NCBI RefSeq assembly: GCF_003575975.1
Contig: NZ_QQXK01000007.1
Coordinates: 62,001 to 126,000, forward strand
Direction of reading: 5' to 3'
Length of the DNA: 64,000 nucleotides
DNA from: Galactobacter valiniphilus
GTDB lineage: Bacteria > Actinomycetota > Actinomycetes > Actinomycetales > Micrococcaceae
Below, in pieces: positions 25,726 to 35,043 of this stretch (positions within the stretch are counted from its first letter, which is position 1; each line of letters begins with the position of its first letter). The position numbers and the translations under genes are program-made. The notes under the pieces are model-generated. The model saw nothing but the letters and a program-made list of their open reading frames with translations. It did not search any database and was not told the origin of the DNA.

Positions 25726-27126
25726 CTAGAACACCTTGCCGGGGTTGAGGATGCCGCGCGGGTCGAAGAGGGCCTTGATGCCGCGCTGCAGCTCGTGCTG
25801 GGTCTCGCCGAGCTCGTCCCGGAGCCAGCGGCGCTTGAGCAGGCCGATGCCGTGCTCGCCGCTCAGCGTGCCGCCGAGCGCCAGGCCCAGCGCGAAGAGC
25901 TCGCTCGCGGCCTCCCACACCACCTCGGGCACCTCGTCGCCCGGCACCACGAAGGTGGGGTGGAGGTTGCCGTCGCCCGCGTGGGCGGCCGTGGGGATGC
26001 TGAGCCCGAAGCGGGCCTCGATCTCGCGGATGCCGGCGAAGGCCTCCGCGAGGCGGTCCTTCGGCACGGCGACGTCCTCGACGAGCAGCGTCCCGCCGAG
26101 CCCCTCGAGCGAGGGGAAGAGCTCACGGCGCAGGGCGAACAGCTTGTGCGCCTCGTCCTGGTCGGCGGCCACCGAACACGCGGCGCCGTGGCGGGAGAGG
26201 ATCGCGGCGATGGCCTCCAGCTCGGGGGCCCCGGCCACGCCGTCGGTCTGCACCAGGAGGTAGGCCTGCGCGCCGGGTGCCGCGTCGGTGCCGGTGTGGG
26301 CTGCCAGCGCGTCGAGGCTGGGGCGGTCGAGCAGCTCCATGGCGGCGGGCACCAGGCCGGCCTCGCTCACGTCGGCGACGGCGCGGGCCGCCTCCTCGAG
26401 CGAGCCGAAGGCCGCGCCGAGCGTGGGCGTGGGGCCCGTGACGGCCGTGAGGAGCTTGAGGGTGGCCTCGACGATGACGCCGAGCGTTCCCTCGGAGCCG
26501 ATCATGAGCGCCGTGACGTCGTATCCGGTGACGCCCTTGACGGTGCGGTGCCCCGTCTCGATGACGCTGCCGTCGGCCAGCACCACCTTGAGGCCAAGCA
26601 CCGCCTCGCGCGTCACGCCGTACTTGGCGCACAGCAGGCCGCCGGCGTTCATGGCGATGTTGCCGCCCACCGTGGAGATGGCCTTCGAGGCCGGGTCCGG
26701 CGCCCACCACAGGCCGTGCTCGGCCAGCCGCGCGTTGAGCTCGGCGTTGATCACGCCCGCCTGCACCACGGCGAGGCGGTTGGCGGCGTTGATCTCGAGG
26801 ACCTCGGTCAGCCCGGAGAGGTCGAGGACCAGCTCGCCCGTGCCGGCCAACGCGCCACCGGCCAGGCCCGTGCCCGCGCCGCGGGTCACGAGCGGGACGC
26901 CGTGGGCGTGGGCCACGCGGCAGGCCGCCTGGACGTCCTCGACGCTCGCCGCCAGGATCACGGCGGTCGGCAGCCCGGGGACGCGTTGGCCGGAGCGGTC
27001 GAGGGAGCGCTCGCGCAGCAGCTCCGGGTCGGTGCTGACGCGCCCGGGCAGGGCGGCGTGCAGCGCCTCGAGGGCCGCGGCGTCGGGGCTCGCGTCGGGC
27101 GTGGCGGGGCTGGCGGGCTGAGTCAT
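25726..27126 (-). CDS. FAD-binding oxidase, GlcD/D-lactate dehydrogenase type
   Basis: A 466-aa flavoenzyme of the VAO/PCMH family that oxidises 2-hydroxyacids such as glycolate or D-lactate. The FAD domain (about 45-225) shows VTRGAGTGLAGGA, ISTVGGNIAMNAGG and GYDVTALMIGSEGTLGVI. The C-terminal FAD-oxidase domain ends with TAAHAGDGNLHP, SGEHGIGLLKRRWL and ALFDPRGILNPGKVF. GlcE and GlcF subunits are not encoded nearby, which favours a single-subunit enzyme. ATG 27126 starts the conserved protein; the frame stays open upstream without sense. Confidence 0.9.
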   Translation of the reverse strand: MTQPASPATPDASPDAAALEALHAALPGRVSTDPELLRERSLDRSGQRVPGLPTAVILAASVEDVQAACRVAHAHGVPLVTRGAGTGLAGGALAGTGELVLDLSGLTEVLEINAANRLAVVQAGVINAELNARLAEHGLWWAPDPASKAISTVGGNIAMNAGGLLCAKYGVTREAVLGLKVVLADGSVIETGHRTVKGVTGYDVTALMIGSEGTLGVIVEATLKLLTAVTGPTPTLGAAFGSLEEAARAVADVSEAGLVPAAMELLDRPSLDALAAHTGTDAAPGAQAYLLVQTDGVAGAPELEAIAAILSRHGAACSVAADQDEAHKLFALRRELFPSLEGLGGTLLVEDVAVPKDRLAEAFAGIREIEARFGLSIPTAAHAGDGNLHPTFVVPGDEVPEVVWEAASELFALGLALGGTLSGEHGIGLLKRRWLRDELGETQHELQRGIKALFDPRGILNPGKVF

Positions 27127-27220
27127 GGCGCTCCGGGGGTGGGGAATCGGGGTGATCCCCACCACATTAGCGACCGCTTGGTCGGTTATCCCACTCGCGG
27201 CGGCGTGACAGGCTGGTGTC

Positions 27221-27751
27221 ATGACGACCCCACGCTTTGTCCTCGAGCTGCGCGAGAAGATCGGGAACGCCCCGCTGTGGATGCCCGGCGGCAAGGGCGT
27301 GGTGCTGCGCGCCGGTGCGGACGGGCCGGAGGTGCTCCTCGTCCAGCGCCGCGACAACGGCCGCTGGACCGTGCCGGCCGGGATCCTCGAGCCGGGGGAG
27401 GAGCCGGCGGACGGCATCGCCCGCGAGGTGCTCGAGGAGACCGGCGTGGTGGCCAGGCCGCTGCGCCTCGTGGGCGTGCAGACCACGCAGCCCACCGAGT
27501 ACCCCAACGGGGACCGAGCCCAGTACCTCGACGTGGTGATGGCCCTCGAGGCCGAGGGCGGCGAGGCGCGCGTCAACGACGACGAAAACCTCGCCGTGGC
27601 CTGGCGCCCCGTGGCCCGGCTGGACGACGTCCCGCCGCTGCACCGCCGCGCCATCGAGTGGGCCCGCAGTCAGGACCCGCGCTACGCGGACGGCGAGAGC
27701 ACCGGGGGCGGCGCCTACTTCGTGCACGACGGCGCGGCGAAGCGCGCCTGA
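27221..27751 (+). CDS. Nudix hydrolase
   Basis: A 176-aa protein with an intact Nudix box, GILEPGEEPADGIAREVLEE followed by TG, in a fold that begins PLWMPGGKGVVLRAG and has VLLVQRRDNGRWTVPAG. The end VNDDENLAVAWRPV is common in ADP-ribose or (d)NTP pyrophosphatases of actinobacteria. Unlike the two NrtR-type proteins in this window it has no winged helix. A CAGGCT box ends 6 nt before ATG 27221, so it may be leaderless. The substrate is not predictable. Confidence 0.87.
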   Translation: MTTPRFVLELREKIGNAPLWMPGGKGVVLRAGADGPEVLLVQRRDNGRWTVPAGILEPGEEPADGIAREVLEETGVVARPLRLVGVQTTQPTEYPNGDRAQYLDVVMALEAEGGEARVNDDENLAVAWRPVARLDDVPPLHRRAIEWARSQDPRYADGESTGGGAYFVHDGAAKRA

Positions 27752-27869
27752 GGCGCGCCCCGCGCCTCACCCGGCCGCCCGCCGTCGGGCACCCGCCCCG
27801 GCACCCGGGCGCGCGCCGTTGGCCACCGGTCAGCGTCCCCGCCGCCCGCCGTCGTGCCTCCCAAACAAA

Positions 27870-27923
27870 AATGCGTGCCGTGCGCCGTGAAGACCAGCGT
27901 CTTCACGGCGCACGGCACGCATT
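27870..27923 (-). terminator. Strong terminator of the acyl-CoA ligase gene
   Basis: A perfect 25-bp stem (27870-27894 with 27899-27923) with a CAGC loop. On the minus strand it is followed by TTTTTGTTTGG, the best U-tract in the window, and it lies 18 bp after the stop of the ligase gene at 27942. It may also act on the convergent Nudix gene. Confidence 0.9.
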
Positions 27924-27941
27924 CTCGGCCGGGCCGGGGGC

Positions 27942-29660
27942 TCAGTCCTCCTCGGCTGCCGCGCGCGTTGCCTTGCGGTCGGCGATGAGCGTGTCGCGCA
28001 CGGTGCGGCGCAGGATCTTGCCGATGAGCGACTTGGGCAGCTCCTCCCACACGAGGTAGCGGCTGGGGCGCTTGTACTCGGTGAGGTGATCGTGGGCGGC
28101 GGCGCGCGCCAGCTCGACGTCGAACTCGGCACCCTCCTCGAGGGTCACCACGGCCGTGACCACCTCGGCCCCGCCGCCGCGCGGGAGGCCCACCACGGCG
28201 GACTCTGCCACGCCGGGCACGGTGTTGATGACCTGCTCCACCTCGGACGGCGAGACGTTAAACCCGCCCGTGATGATGAGCTCCTTCTTGCGGTCGACGA
28301 CGGTGACGAAACCGTCCTCGTCCTGGACCACGAGGTCGCCGGTGCGCAGCCAGCGTCCGGGCAGCAGTGCGGCCTCGGTGTCCTCCGGGCGGTTGAAGTA
28401 GCCGTGGAAGACCTGCGGGCCGTGGATCAGCAGCTCGCCCACCTCGCCGAGCGCCACCTCGTTCTCCGGATGCTCGGGGTCCACGACCTTGATGTCGGTG
28501 GAGGGGAAGGGGATGCCGATCGCGCCGATCTTGCGCACGTCGGAGAAGGGGTTGGCGAGGGCCACGGGGCTCGTCTCGGTCATGCCGTAGCCCTCGTTCA
28601 GCATGGAGCCCGCCAGGTCCTCCCAGCGCTTCACGATGGCGGGGGTGAGCGTCATGGCGCCGGAGATCGAGTAGACGACCTGGCTGAGGTCCAGCTCGCC
28701 CTGCGCCGCCACGCGGGCCAGGCGGTCGAACATGGGCGGCACGGCGGGGATAAAGGTCGGAGGGAACTTCTTGGCCGCGGCCTTGATCAGCTCGGGGTCG
28801 AAGGTGGGGAAGAGGACCGCGCGGGAGCCGGTCTCCACGGAGTAGATGACGCTCAGGAGCACGCCGAAGGAGTGGAACATCGGCAGCATGCCGTAGATGC
28901 TGCCGGCGCCGTGCTCGAAGTCGGGCATCCACGCGGCGCCCTGGCGCGCGTTGGACCAGAGGTTGCCGTGCGTGATGATGGCGCCCTTGGGGGTGCCGGT
29001 GGTGCCGGAGGTGTACTGCAGGCACGCGATGTCGTCCACGGTGGGGCGCGGGTGCGAGGCCGGGAGCGGCGCCGTCTTCTCCAGGGCCGTGAACGGCAGG
29101 GTGCCCGGCGCCTTGGCGTGCAGCTTCTCGCGGGACTCACGGGCCTTGGCGATGGGCAGCGAGAGCGCCAGGCGCATGGAGAGCGGCATGGAACGTGTGA
29201 TGTCCACGGCCACCACGGTGCGGATGCCGAGCTCGCCCGGCAGCGACTGGATAGTGGGGGCGATCTTGTCCCACGCGATCACGGTCTGCGCGCCGTGATC
29301 GCGGAACTGCACCTCGAGCTCGTCGCGCGTGTAGAGCGGGTTGTGCTCCACCACCACGGCGCCCAGGCGCAGCACGGCGTAGAACGCGACGACGTGGGCG
29401 GGGGCGTTGGGCATGATGAGCGCCACGCGGTCGCCGGCGCCCACGCCGAGGCCCTTCAGGCCCGCCGCGACGCGGGAGACGAGCTCGCCCAGGCGGGCGT
29501 AGCTGAGGGTGTTGCCAAAGAAGCTGATGGCGTCGCGGTCGGCGTACTGCTCCACGCGCTCGTCCAGCAGATCGCTCAGCGAGCCGGTCGCCACCTCGAT
29601 GTCCACGGGGGTGCCCGGGGCGTAGAAGCGGTTCCATTCGCGGTTCTCGTTCACATGCAC
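27942..29660 (-). CDS. Long-chain fatty acid-CoA ligase (AMP-binding)
   Basis: Activates fatty acids to acyl-CoA through an acyl-adenylate. The 572-aa protein has the A3 motif YTSGTTGTPKGAIITH, GYGMTETSPVA, the A8 hinge region WLRTGDLVVQDEDGF with DRKKELIITGGFNVSPSEVE, and the A10 lysine in LPKSLIGKILRR. It reads through without a signal peptide. GTG 29660 is only 6 nt from a TAAGAT box on the minus strand, so the mRNA is probably leaderless. The chain length of the substrate cannot be told. Confidence 0.93.
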   Translation of the reverse strand: MHVNENREWNRFYAPGTPVDIEVATGSLSDLLDERVEQYADRDAISFFGNTLSYARLGELVSRVAAGLKGLGVGAGDRVALIMPNAPAHVVAFYAVLRLGAVVVEHNPLYTRDELEVQFRDHGAQTVIAWDKIAPTIQSLPGELGIRTVVAVDITRSMPLSMRLALSLPIAKARESREKLHAKAPGTLPFTALEKTAPLPASHPRPTVDDIACLQYTSGTTGTPKGAIITHGNLWSNARQGAAWMPDFEHGAGSIYGMLPMFHSFGVLLSVIYSVETGSRAVLFPTFDPELIKAAAKKFPPTFIPAVPPMFDRLARVAAQGELDLSQVVYSISGAMTLTPAIVKRWEDLAGSMLNEGYGMTETSPVALANPFSDVRKIGAIGIPFPSTDIKVVDPEHPENEVALGEVGELLIHGPQVFHGYFNRPEDTEAALLPGRWLRTGDLVVQDEDGFVTVVDRKKELIITGGFNVSPSEVEQVINTVPGVAESAVVGLPRGGGAEVVTAVVTLEEGAEFDVELARAAAHDHLTEYKRPSRYLVWEELPKSLIGKILRRTVRDTLIADRKATRAAAEED

Positions 29661-29720
29661 CGGGACATCTTACTTCGTGGTAGCCAGGGGCCGCGCCGGG
29701 GCAGCTGGCAGGATGCGCTC

Positions 29721-30617
29721 ATGGCCCCCTCACCCGGCGTTTCCGAGACCCCCGATCTGCCCCAGCTCGCCGCCCGCGCGGAGGCCTGCGTGCGCGCCGC
29801 CGCCTCGGCTCCCGTGCTCGGCGAGCTCGCCGGGCTGTACGCGGCGCTTGCCGTGCGGCTGGGCGAGCGCCTGGTCGCGGAGCGCGCGCAGCTGGCGCTG
29901 CCTCCGGAGGGCCGGGAGCGCGGCACGCGGGCCGAGGGGGAGGCGGACACGCGCCTGGTCGCGGATCGCCTCGTTGACCTGCACGACGACGCGGCGCGCC
30001 TGCTGGGTGCCGCGCCCCTCCTGGGCGCGGGGCAGGAGGCGTTCGCCGCGTGGCGCGGGCAGACCGCGGCGCTCATCCAGGCGTCGTCGAGCCTTGAAAC
30101 GAGCCTGCGCCAGGCCGTGGCGCTCGGAGCCGAGCGGCTCGACGCGGCGGAGTTCGCCGAGGTGCGGACGCGGGCGGGGATCCTCGAGGCGGCCCTGCGC
30201 TCCGGCGGGATCGAGGCCGGACGCGCGCTCGCCGCGGCCGAGGACGCCCTGGCCGGCGGGCTGCCGGCGCCCGCGGCGGCCGTGAGTCGGCTCGCGGAGG
30301 CCCAGTCCGACACGAGCGAGGCGCTCGACGACGCCGTTGACCACGTGTTCCTCGCGGCGTTGGAGCGGCCGCTGGGCAGGGACAAGCGGCCCGGGGTCTT
30401 TGCGCGCCGGGCCAGGCGGGAGTGGGACGCGGAGCGGGCTGCGCGCCGGGCCGCGCTCGTGGCCTTCGACGCCGCGAACCGGCGCTGGCCGGCCGCATCG
30501 GCCGCCGCGGACCTGCTGGACCCCGAGGCCGAGGCCGGCGGGAGCCTCGACCTCGTCTCGCCCGCGTCGGTGGCGCACTGGTGGGCCGAGCTGCTGGCGG
30601 CGGAGCCCCGGCGCTAA
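29721..30617 (+). CDS. Unknown Ala-rich helical protein
   Basis: A 298-aa protein without signal peptide or membrane segment. It is almost wholly helix-forming (Ala, Glu, Arg, Leu), with stretches such as LGELAGLYAALAVRLGERL and RRARREWDAERAARRAAL, and it ends with VAHWWAELLAAEPRR. I do not recognise the family. It precedes and is co-oriented with another unknown helical protein 52 bp further on, and both face the unknown protein at 32331-34814. ATG 29721 has GGCAGGA upstream. Confidence 0.6.
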   Translation: MAPSPGVSETPDLPQLAARAEACVRAAASAPVLGELAGLYAALAVRLGERLVAERAQLALPPEGRERGTRAEGEADTRLVADRLVDLHDDAARLLGAAPLLGAGQEAFAAWRGQTAALIQASSSLETSLRQAVALGAERLDAAEFAEVRTRAGILEAALRSGGIEAGRALAAAEDALAGGLPAPAAAVSRLAEAQSDTSEALDDAVDHVFLAALERPLGRDKRPGVFARRARREWDAERAARRAALVAFDAANRRWPAASAAADLLDPEAEAGGSLDLVSPASVAHWWAELLAAEPRR

Positions 30618-30669
30618 GGGAGCGCCCCGAACTGGCTCCGGGGCCCGGCGCGTGTGAGCATTGCACCCC

Positions 30670-32250
30670 ATGGGGATCAACCACGACCGGATCGCGCTGC
30701 TCGACCGCGCCGCCGCGACGCTGGGAGCCCTGCATCACGCCGCCGACGAGCGCGCGGCCGGAGTGGCGGGGCTCGGCAAGGGCGCCCTCGCGGGGCGAGC
30801 CGCCTCCCTGCGCTCCCGCCTGGAGCGCCGCATCGACAGCGCCACCGTGCGCCTGGCCGAGCTGCGCGCGGACCCGAAGCCGAGCGACGCCGCCGTCTAC
30901 GGCCTGGCGGAGCGGGCGGAGAACATCGCCCTGCAGGCCGAGCGCCTGCGCCGGGCCGTCTCCCTCGCCGCGCCCGGGCCGCTGGATCCGCGGGTCTGGG
31001 AGCTCGAGGCCGCGGACGTCATGGAGGCTCCCGCGCGGCTGCAGGCCGTCTTCGAGGCGGCCGAGGTGCGCGCCGATGCCGGAAGCGCTGGGCTCCTCGC
31101 GCGCGCCGGGCGGCTGCGGGACGAGGTGGCAGCCGCGGGAGAGCGCGCGGTGGAGGGCTCGGCACAGGACGCGAAGGGAGCCGCCCTCGAGGCCCTCGCC
31201 TCGGCCCAGCGCGCGCTCTCGGAGTTGTTGCAGGAGGCGGCGCGCACGCAGCTCGCACCGCTGCTGGGCTGGGTGCTGCCCCGCGACGAGGAGGCCGCCA
31301 GGTACACCATCACGGGGGTGGAACTCACGAGCGCCAAAAACCTCTTCCCGCCCAGCGCCCAAGCGAGCCTGGCCCTGATCCCGCGCCGAGGCGAGGAGTC
31401 CCTCCTGACCCCGCGCGCCCTGCAGGCCTGGTGGGCCGAGATGGACAACAAGTGGATGCGGCACGAGTACCGCCTCGCCACGCAGCGCCAGCGGCCGCTC
31501 GATGCGGTGGAGAAGCTGCGCCGTCGGCGCGGTCCGCTCGCCGCGGCCGAGCTGGAACGGCGGCTCAGGGATCGGGACGCGGGGGAGGGCTACTTCTATC
31601 AGCCGACCCAGCTCACGACCCGCGCCCGCCTGCGCCGCACCGCGCACGCGGACGCCGTGGGCCGGCGCTCGCCGCACCTGCGCCGCCGCCGCGCGGTGTT
31701 CTGGGCCGTGTTGGTGGGTTCGCTGATGGTGGGCGCTGGCGGGATCGCGCTCCCGATGCTCGGGGCCCCGCCCGAGTTTGTCCTCTTGTTCTTTGTCCCC
31801 GTGTTCGCCCTCCCCTTCCTCAACGCCTACGGGCGGCCGCCGCGCGGCGCGGGCGTGAGGGAAACCCGGCGCCGGCGGGGTCGCCTCGCCGCCGCGAGGC
31901 GCCGGCTCTCGGCCGTCGTCCTCGACGAGGACGGGACCACCCTCGACGCCGTGCTGGCCGCCTCGGCGGGCCGGCTCGCCGACGCTTCAGGCCCCGAGGA
32001 CGGGGTCCCCGGCCTCCCGGCGGCGGGTGCGGCGCTCGCCGAGGAGCGCTCGCTGCGTGCCGTGGCGGTGCAGGCCTGGCGCGAGCTGGACCGGGCCGAG
32101 TCCCAGGCCCTGGCGGTGCATCGGACGCAGGCCTTCGCCGAGCGGCTCAAGACGCTGGGGCACCTCGTCGACGCGATCGGACGCCGGGACGAGGCCCTGG
32201 CCCTTGCGGCGGAGCAGACGCTGGCTATGCCGGCGGACGACCTCGCCTGA
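30670..32250 (+). CDS. Unknown membrane protein with long helical domains
   Basis: A 526-aa protein: about 220 residues of helical, charged sequence, a conserved-looking middle part (TSAKNLFPPSAQASL, LQAWWAEMDNKWMRHEY, GYFYQPTQLTTRARLRRTAH), two hydrophobic segments (VFWAVLVGSLMVGAGGIAL and FVLLFFVPVFALPFLNAY), then another helical tail. The start is uncertain: TTG 30661 and ATG 30670 are in frame and neither has a clear RBS. I do not recognise the family. It pairs with the preceding unknown gene and may interact with it at the membrane. Confidence 0.6.
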   Translation: MGINHDRIALLDRAAATLGALHHAADERAAGVAGLGKGALAGRAASLRSRLERRIDSATVRLAELRADPKPSDAAVYGLAERAENIALQAERLRRAVSLAAPGPLDPRVWELEAADVMEAPARLQAVFEAAEVRADAGSAGLLARAGRLRDEVAAAGERAVEGSAQDAKGAALEALASAQRALSELLQEAARTQLAPLLGWVLPRDEEAARYTITGVELTSAKNLFPPSAQASLALIPRRGEESLLTPRALQAWWAEMDNKWMRHEYRLATQRQRPLDAVEKLRRRRGPLAAAELERRLRDRDAGEGYFYQPTQLTTRARLRRTAHADAVGRRSPHLRRRRAVFWAVLVGSLMVGAGGIALPMLGAPPEFVLLFFVPVFALPFLNAYGRPPRGAGVRETRRRRGRLAAARRRLSAVVLDEDGTTLDAVLAASAGRLADASGPEDGVPGLPAAGAALAEERSLRAVAVQAWRELDRAESQALAVHRTQAFAERLKTLGHLVDAIGRRDEALALAAEQTLAMPADDLA

Positions 32251-32330
32251 GCGGCCGGCGGCAATCCCCGGCACCCGGCCGAGGACGCGTCGTGCCCGCC
32301 GGATCGCGCTGGGGCGCCGCCCCGTGCGAG

Positions 32331-34814
32331 TCAGGCCAGCAGCGACCTGGCCCGCGAGGCCAGCTCGTCCTCGCGCTCTCGCAGGGCCTCGACAAAGGTG
32401 GAGGCCCTGGCGACATCGGCGGCGTGAGGCCGGCCCGCGCGCTCGCCACGAGGCCGGGAGGCCAGCTCCTCGAGGCGGCGCAGGGCGAGCAGCTGTGCCC
32501 GCACGCGCACGCGCCGGTCCTCCAGCTCGGGGTCACCGCTCCTGGCCTCGGCCGCTGTGGCGGAGAGGAGGGCCTCGTCCTCGGCGGTGAACAGGCCGCC
32601 CAGGCGGGCCCGCGTGGCCTCGAGCGCGTCGTCGTTCTCGCGGCGGGAGACGCGCTCCGGCCGGCGGCGGCCGATGAGCCAGAGCACGAGCAGCGAGAGT
32701 CCCGAGACCGCGAGCACCACGAGGGCCCCGAGGCCGAAGCGGACGGAGGCCGACTCCGTCCAGGCGGGCTTGCCGAGCGCGCCCGCCAGGTCCTGCTTGA
32801 GGTAGTACACGGCCCCGTAGGGGATGAAACGGGGGCGTTCAACGCTCACGCTCTCGGAGGAACCGGTGAGGTACTCCCCGCTGAGGCGCGGGGCCGGGGT
32901 GGGCCCCCAGGCCAGGCCCAGGTCGCGGTACTCGCCCTGCCCCACGTCGCGCACCACGATGAGCAGCACGTCGGGGAACAGGTCCCCGGTCGCGGGGTCG
33001 ACGAGGTCGGGGCGGCTCGCGATCGCCGTGCGCACGGCCTGGCCGCGATCGCGGGAGGCGAGCAGCTCGAAGCGGCGTCCTGAGTCGTACTTGCTGGGGG
33101 TCGTTTCCCTCACGATGTCCTGCGCCGGGTCGGCGGGCAGCACGGCCACGGAGATGCGCCAGGGGATGAAGGCGCGCACCTCGTCCGCGTCCGATTGGGC
33201 CTGGGCCAGCGTGGGCCAGCCCTCGCCCTGCGGCAGGTCGGCGAAGCTGACGGGGTGCACGCGCCCGCGCTCGCCCACGGCGCTGATGACGGCCTGGGTA
33301 CCCCAGATGATGCCGGCCAGCGCCAGGAGCGGGACGAGGAGCGAAACGCACCCGAAGCGCGAGCCGCGCCGACGCAGCCCCTCGCGCGCGGCCGGCGAGG
33401 CGAGCTCGTGCTGCACCCGCCCGGCCGGGGTATCCAGCTCGGCGGTGCGTTCCTGCACGAAGGCCTCGACGCCGCCGATGCTGAGGGCCGGGGCGTCCTC
33501 GCCGCGCGCCAGGGCGGAGAGCAGGGGCGCCTCGTCCCGGGACCAGGACTCGTCCCTTGCCGCCTCGCGCGCGGACGCCGGGTCGGTCGCGAGGAGCGCG
33601 GCCAGCGGGGCCAGGGCTTCGTCGAGGAGCGTCGAGGCCTCGCCTGCAAGCGTCCCCAGGGCGGCGAGGCTCGTGGCGGCGGCCGCGGGGTGGGCCGGTT
33701 CGTCGCTCTTCGCCCCCGTCTCGGCCCGCGTCCCGGGACGCAGGGCCAGGGCCTTGGTGCGGAGGGCATCGAGGCGTTCGACGATCGGGGCGAGCGCGCG
33801 TGCGGTTCCGGCGGACTCGCCGGCCAGCGCCTCCAGGCGATCGGGAGCTTCGATCACGGGGCGCGCTGCCCGGTCCCAGGCGTCGAGCGCGCTCGCGCCG
33901 CCGGAGAGGAGGGCCAGGCCGTCCTGTACCGCGTCGTCCGTGCCGTCCAGCCGCTCGGCCGCGCGCCGGAAGGCGCCGGCCTGCTCCGCCGAGAGGTCGC
34001 CCGCGGTGGGGAGGGCCCGGGGCAGCTGGGGGTATAGCTCGTCCTCGCGGCGCGTGAGCTCGAGCGACTTCTCCCGCACGCGGCCAGCGAGCCGCAGGAG
34101 GGCGCCGCGCAGGTTCTTGGGCCCCTGGCCGCCGACCTTGAGGTCACGCAGCGCGGCTTCGTTGAGGGCCGTGGCCTCGAGGTCCAGGTTCACGGTGGCG
34201 AGGTGCCTGGAGCCCACGGCGAGGGTGTGCCAGAGCTCGCGGCGCCGTTCGGCCCGGGCGGCGTGGCGGCGCCACAGGACGAGCGCCGCGACGAGGCTCG
34301 CGAGGATGAGGACCGCCCAGAGCACGGGCGAGCGGCCCAGCGCCTGCGCCTGAGCGTCCACCGCCGCGCGGGCCGCGAGCGCCGCGGAGCCGGCCAGCTG
34401 CCCCGCACGCTCCGAGGTCTGGAAGGCGTTGAGCACCATGTCGTTGCCGTTGGGCTCGTACTTTTCCTCGTTGTGGGGAACGTCCAGCCAGCCCTTGGCC
34501 ACGCGCGCCCAGGAGTAGCGGCCATCCACGATGACGGCCACCCTGCCCCGTGGGGGATCCACGCAGGGGCGGGGGTTCTCGCTGCCGCACACGAGCAGCT
34601 CGGTGCGCTCGAAGGCCTTGAGCTCGCCTCCCCACACGGCGCGCACCTGGGCCTCGGTGACGGGGCCGCTCGCGATGCGCACGCTCACGCTGGAGGTGGG
34701 GATGCTGACGAACACCGCCACGAGGCTGAGCAGCACGGCGAGCCCGAGCGCTCCCAAGGCGGCCCACGGCGCGCCGGCGCGCGGTGCCCTGCTCGGCCCG
34801 ACGGGCTGCGCCAT
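32331..34814 (-). CDS. Large unknown membrane protein, DUF5129-like
   Basis: An 827-aa protein. The N-terminus is a membrane anchor (LGALGLAVLLSLVAVFV). An extracytoplasmic part of about 120 residues has two cysteines (LLVCGSENPRPCVDPPRG), which may pair. A second span (LWAVLILASLVAALVLW) leads to a long helical cytoplasmic domain, a third (CVSLLVPLLALAGIIWG) to an outer domain with RISVAVLPADPAQDIVRE and FPDVLLIVVRDVGQGEYRDL, and a fourth (VVLAVSGLSLLVLWLIG) to a helical tail. The outer domain recalls TPM-like phosphatase-type domains, but I am not sure. ATG 34814 follows AGGGGGA. It converges on the two unknown genes before it. Confidence 0.6.
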   Translation of the reverse strand: MAQPVGPSRAPRAGAPWAALGALGLAVLLSLVAVFVSIPTSSVSVRIASGPVTEAQVRAVWGGELKAFERTELLVCGSENPRPCVDPPRGRVAVIVDGRYSWARVAKGWLDVPHNEEKYEPNGNDMVLNAFQTSERAGQLAGSAALAARAAVDAQAQALGRSPVLWAVLILASLVAALVLWRRHAARAERRRELWHTLAVGSRHLATVNLDLEATALNEAALRDLKVGGQGPKNLRGALLRLAGRVREKSLELTRREDELYPQLPRALPTAGDLSAEQAGAFRRAAERLDGTDDAVQDGLALLSGGASALDAWDRAARPVIEAPDRLEALAGESAGTARALAPIVERLDALRTKALALRPGTRAETGAKSDEPAHPAAAATSLAALGTLAGEASTLLDEALAPLAALLATDPASAREAARDESWSRDEAPLLSALARGEDAPALSIGGVEAFVQERTAELDTPAGRVQHELASPAAREGLRRRGSRFGCVSLLVPLLALAGIIWGTQAVISAVGERGRVHPVSFADLPQGEGWPTLAQAQSDADEVRAFIPWRISVAVLPADPAQDIVRETTPSKYDSGRRFELLASRDRGQAVRTAIASRPDLVDPATGDLFPDVLLIVVRDVGQGEYRDLGLAWGPTPAPRLSGEYLTGSSESVSVERPRFIPYGAVYYLKQDLAGALGKPAWTESASVRFGLGALVVLAVSGLSLLVLWLIGRRRPERVSRRENDDALEATRARLGGLFTAEDEALLSATAAEARSGDPELEDRRVRVRAQLLALRRLEELASRPRGERAGRPHAADVARASTFVEALREREDELASRARSLLA

Positions 34815-34967
34815 GTGTCCCCCTGATGGCTTGCGGCCTCCCGCGGGGGCGGGGCGGCTGTGTGTGCCACAGCCTACGACGGCGGGGCGCCCTGGGTCGG
34901 GTGCGTTGGCCGGCCCCGCCCCCGGAGGCCGCGCCGGAGGAGGCCCCGGCCGTCGGACCGCACGCAA

Positions 34968-35003
34968 ACGGCGCCCGGCCCCCGCAAGGGGACCGGGCGC
35001 CGT
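34968..35003 (-). terminator. Hairpin terminator after fumC
   Basis: ACGGCGCCCGGCCCC (34968-34982) pairs with GGGGACCGGGCGCCGT (34988-35003) with one bulged A. It lies 41 bp beyond the fumC stop (minus strand). The right arm is followed by CGGGCAC, giving GCCGTCGGGC. Confidence 0.65.
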
Positions 35004-35043
35004 CGGGCACTCACGGCGGCGGTGAAGCCGCCTCAGCGATGGA

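Noticed and set aside
28086-30617. 843-aa open frame on the plus strand
   Set aside because: Most of it is antisense to the acyl-CoA ligase; only the last part from 29721 is a plausible protein.
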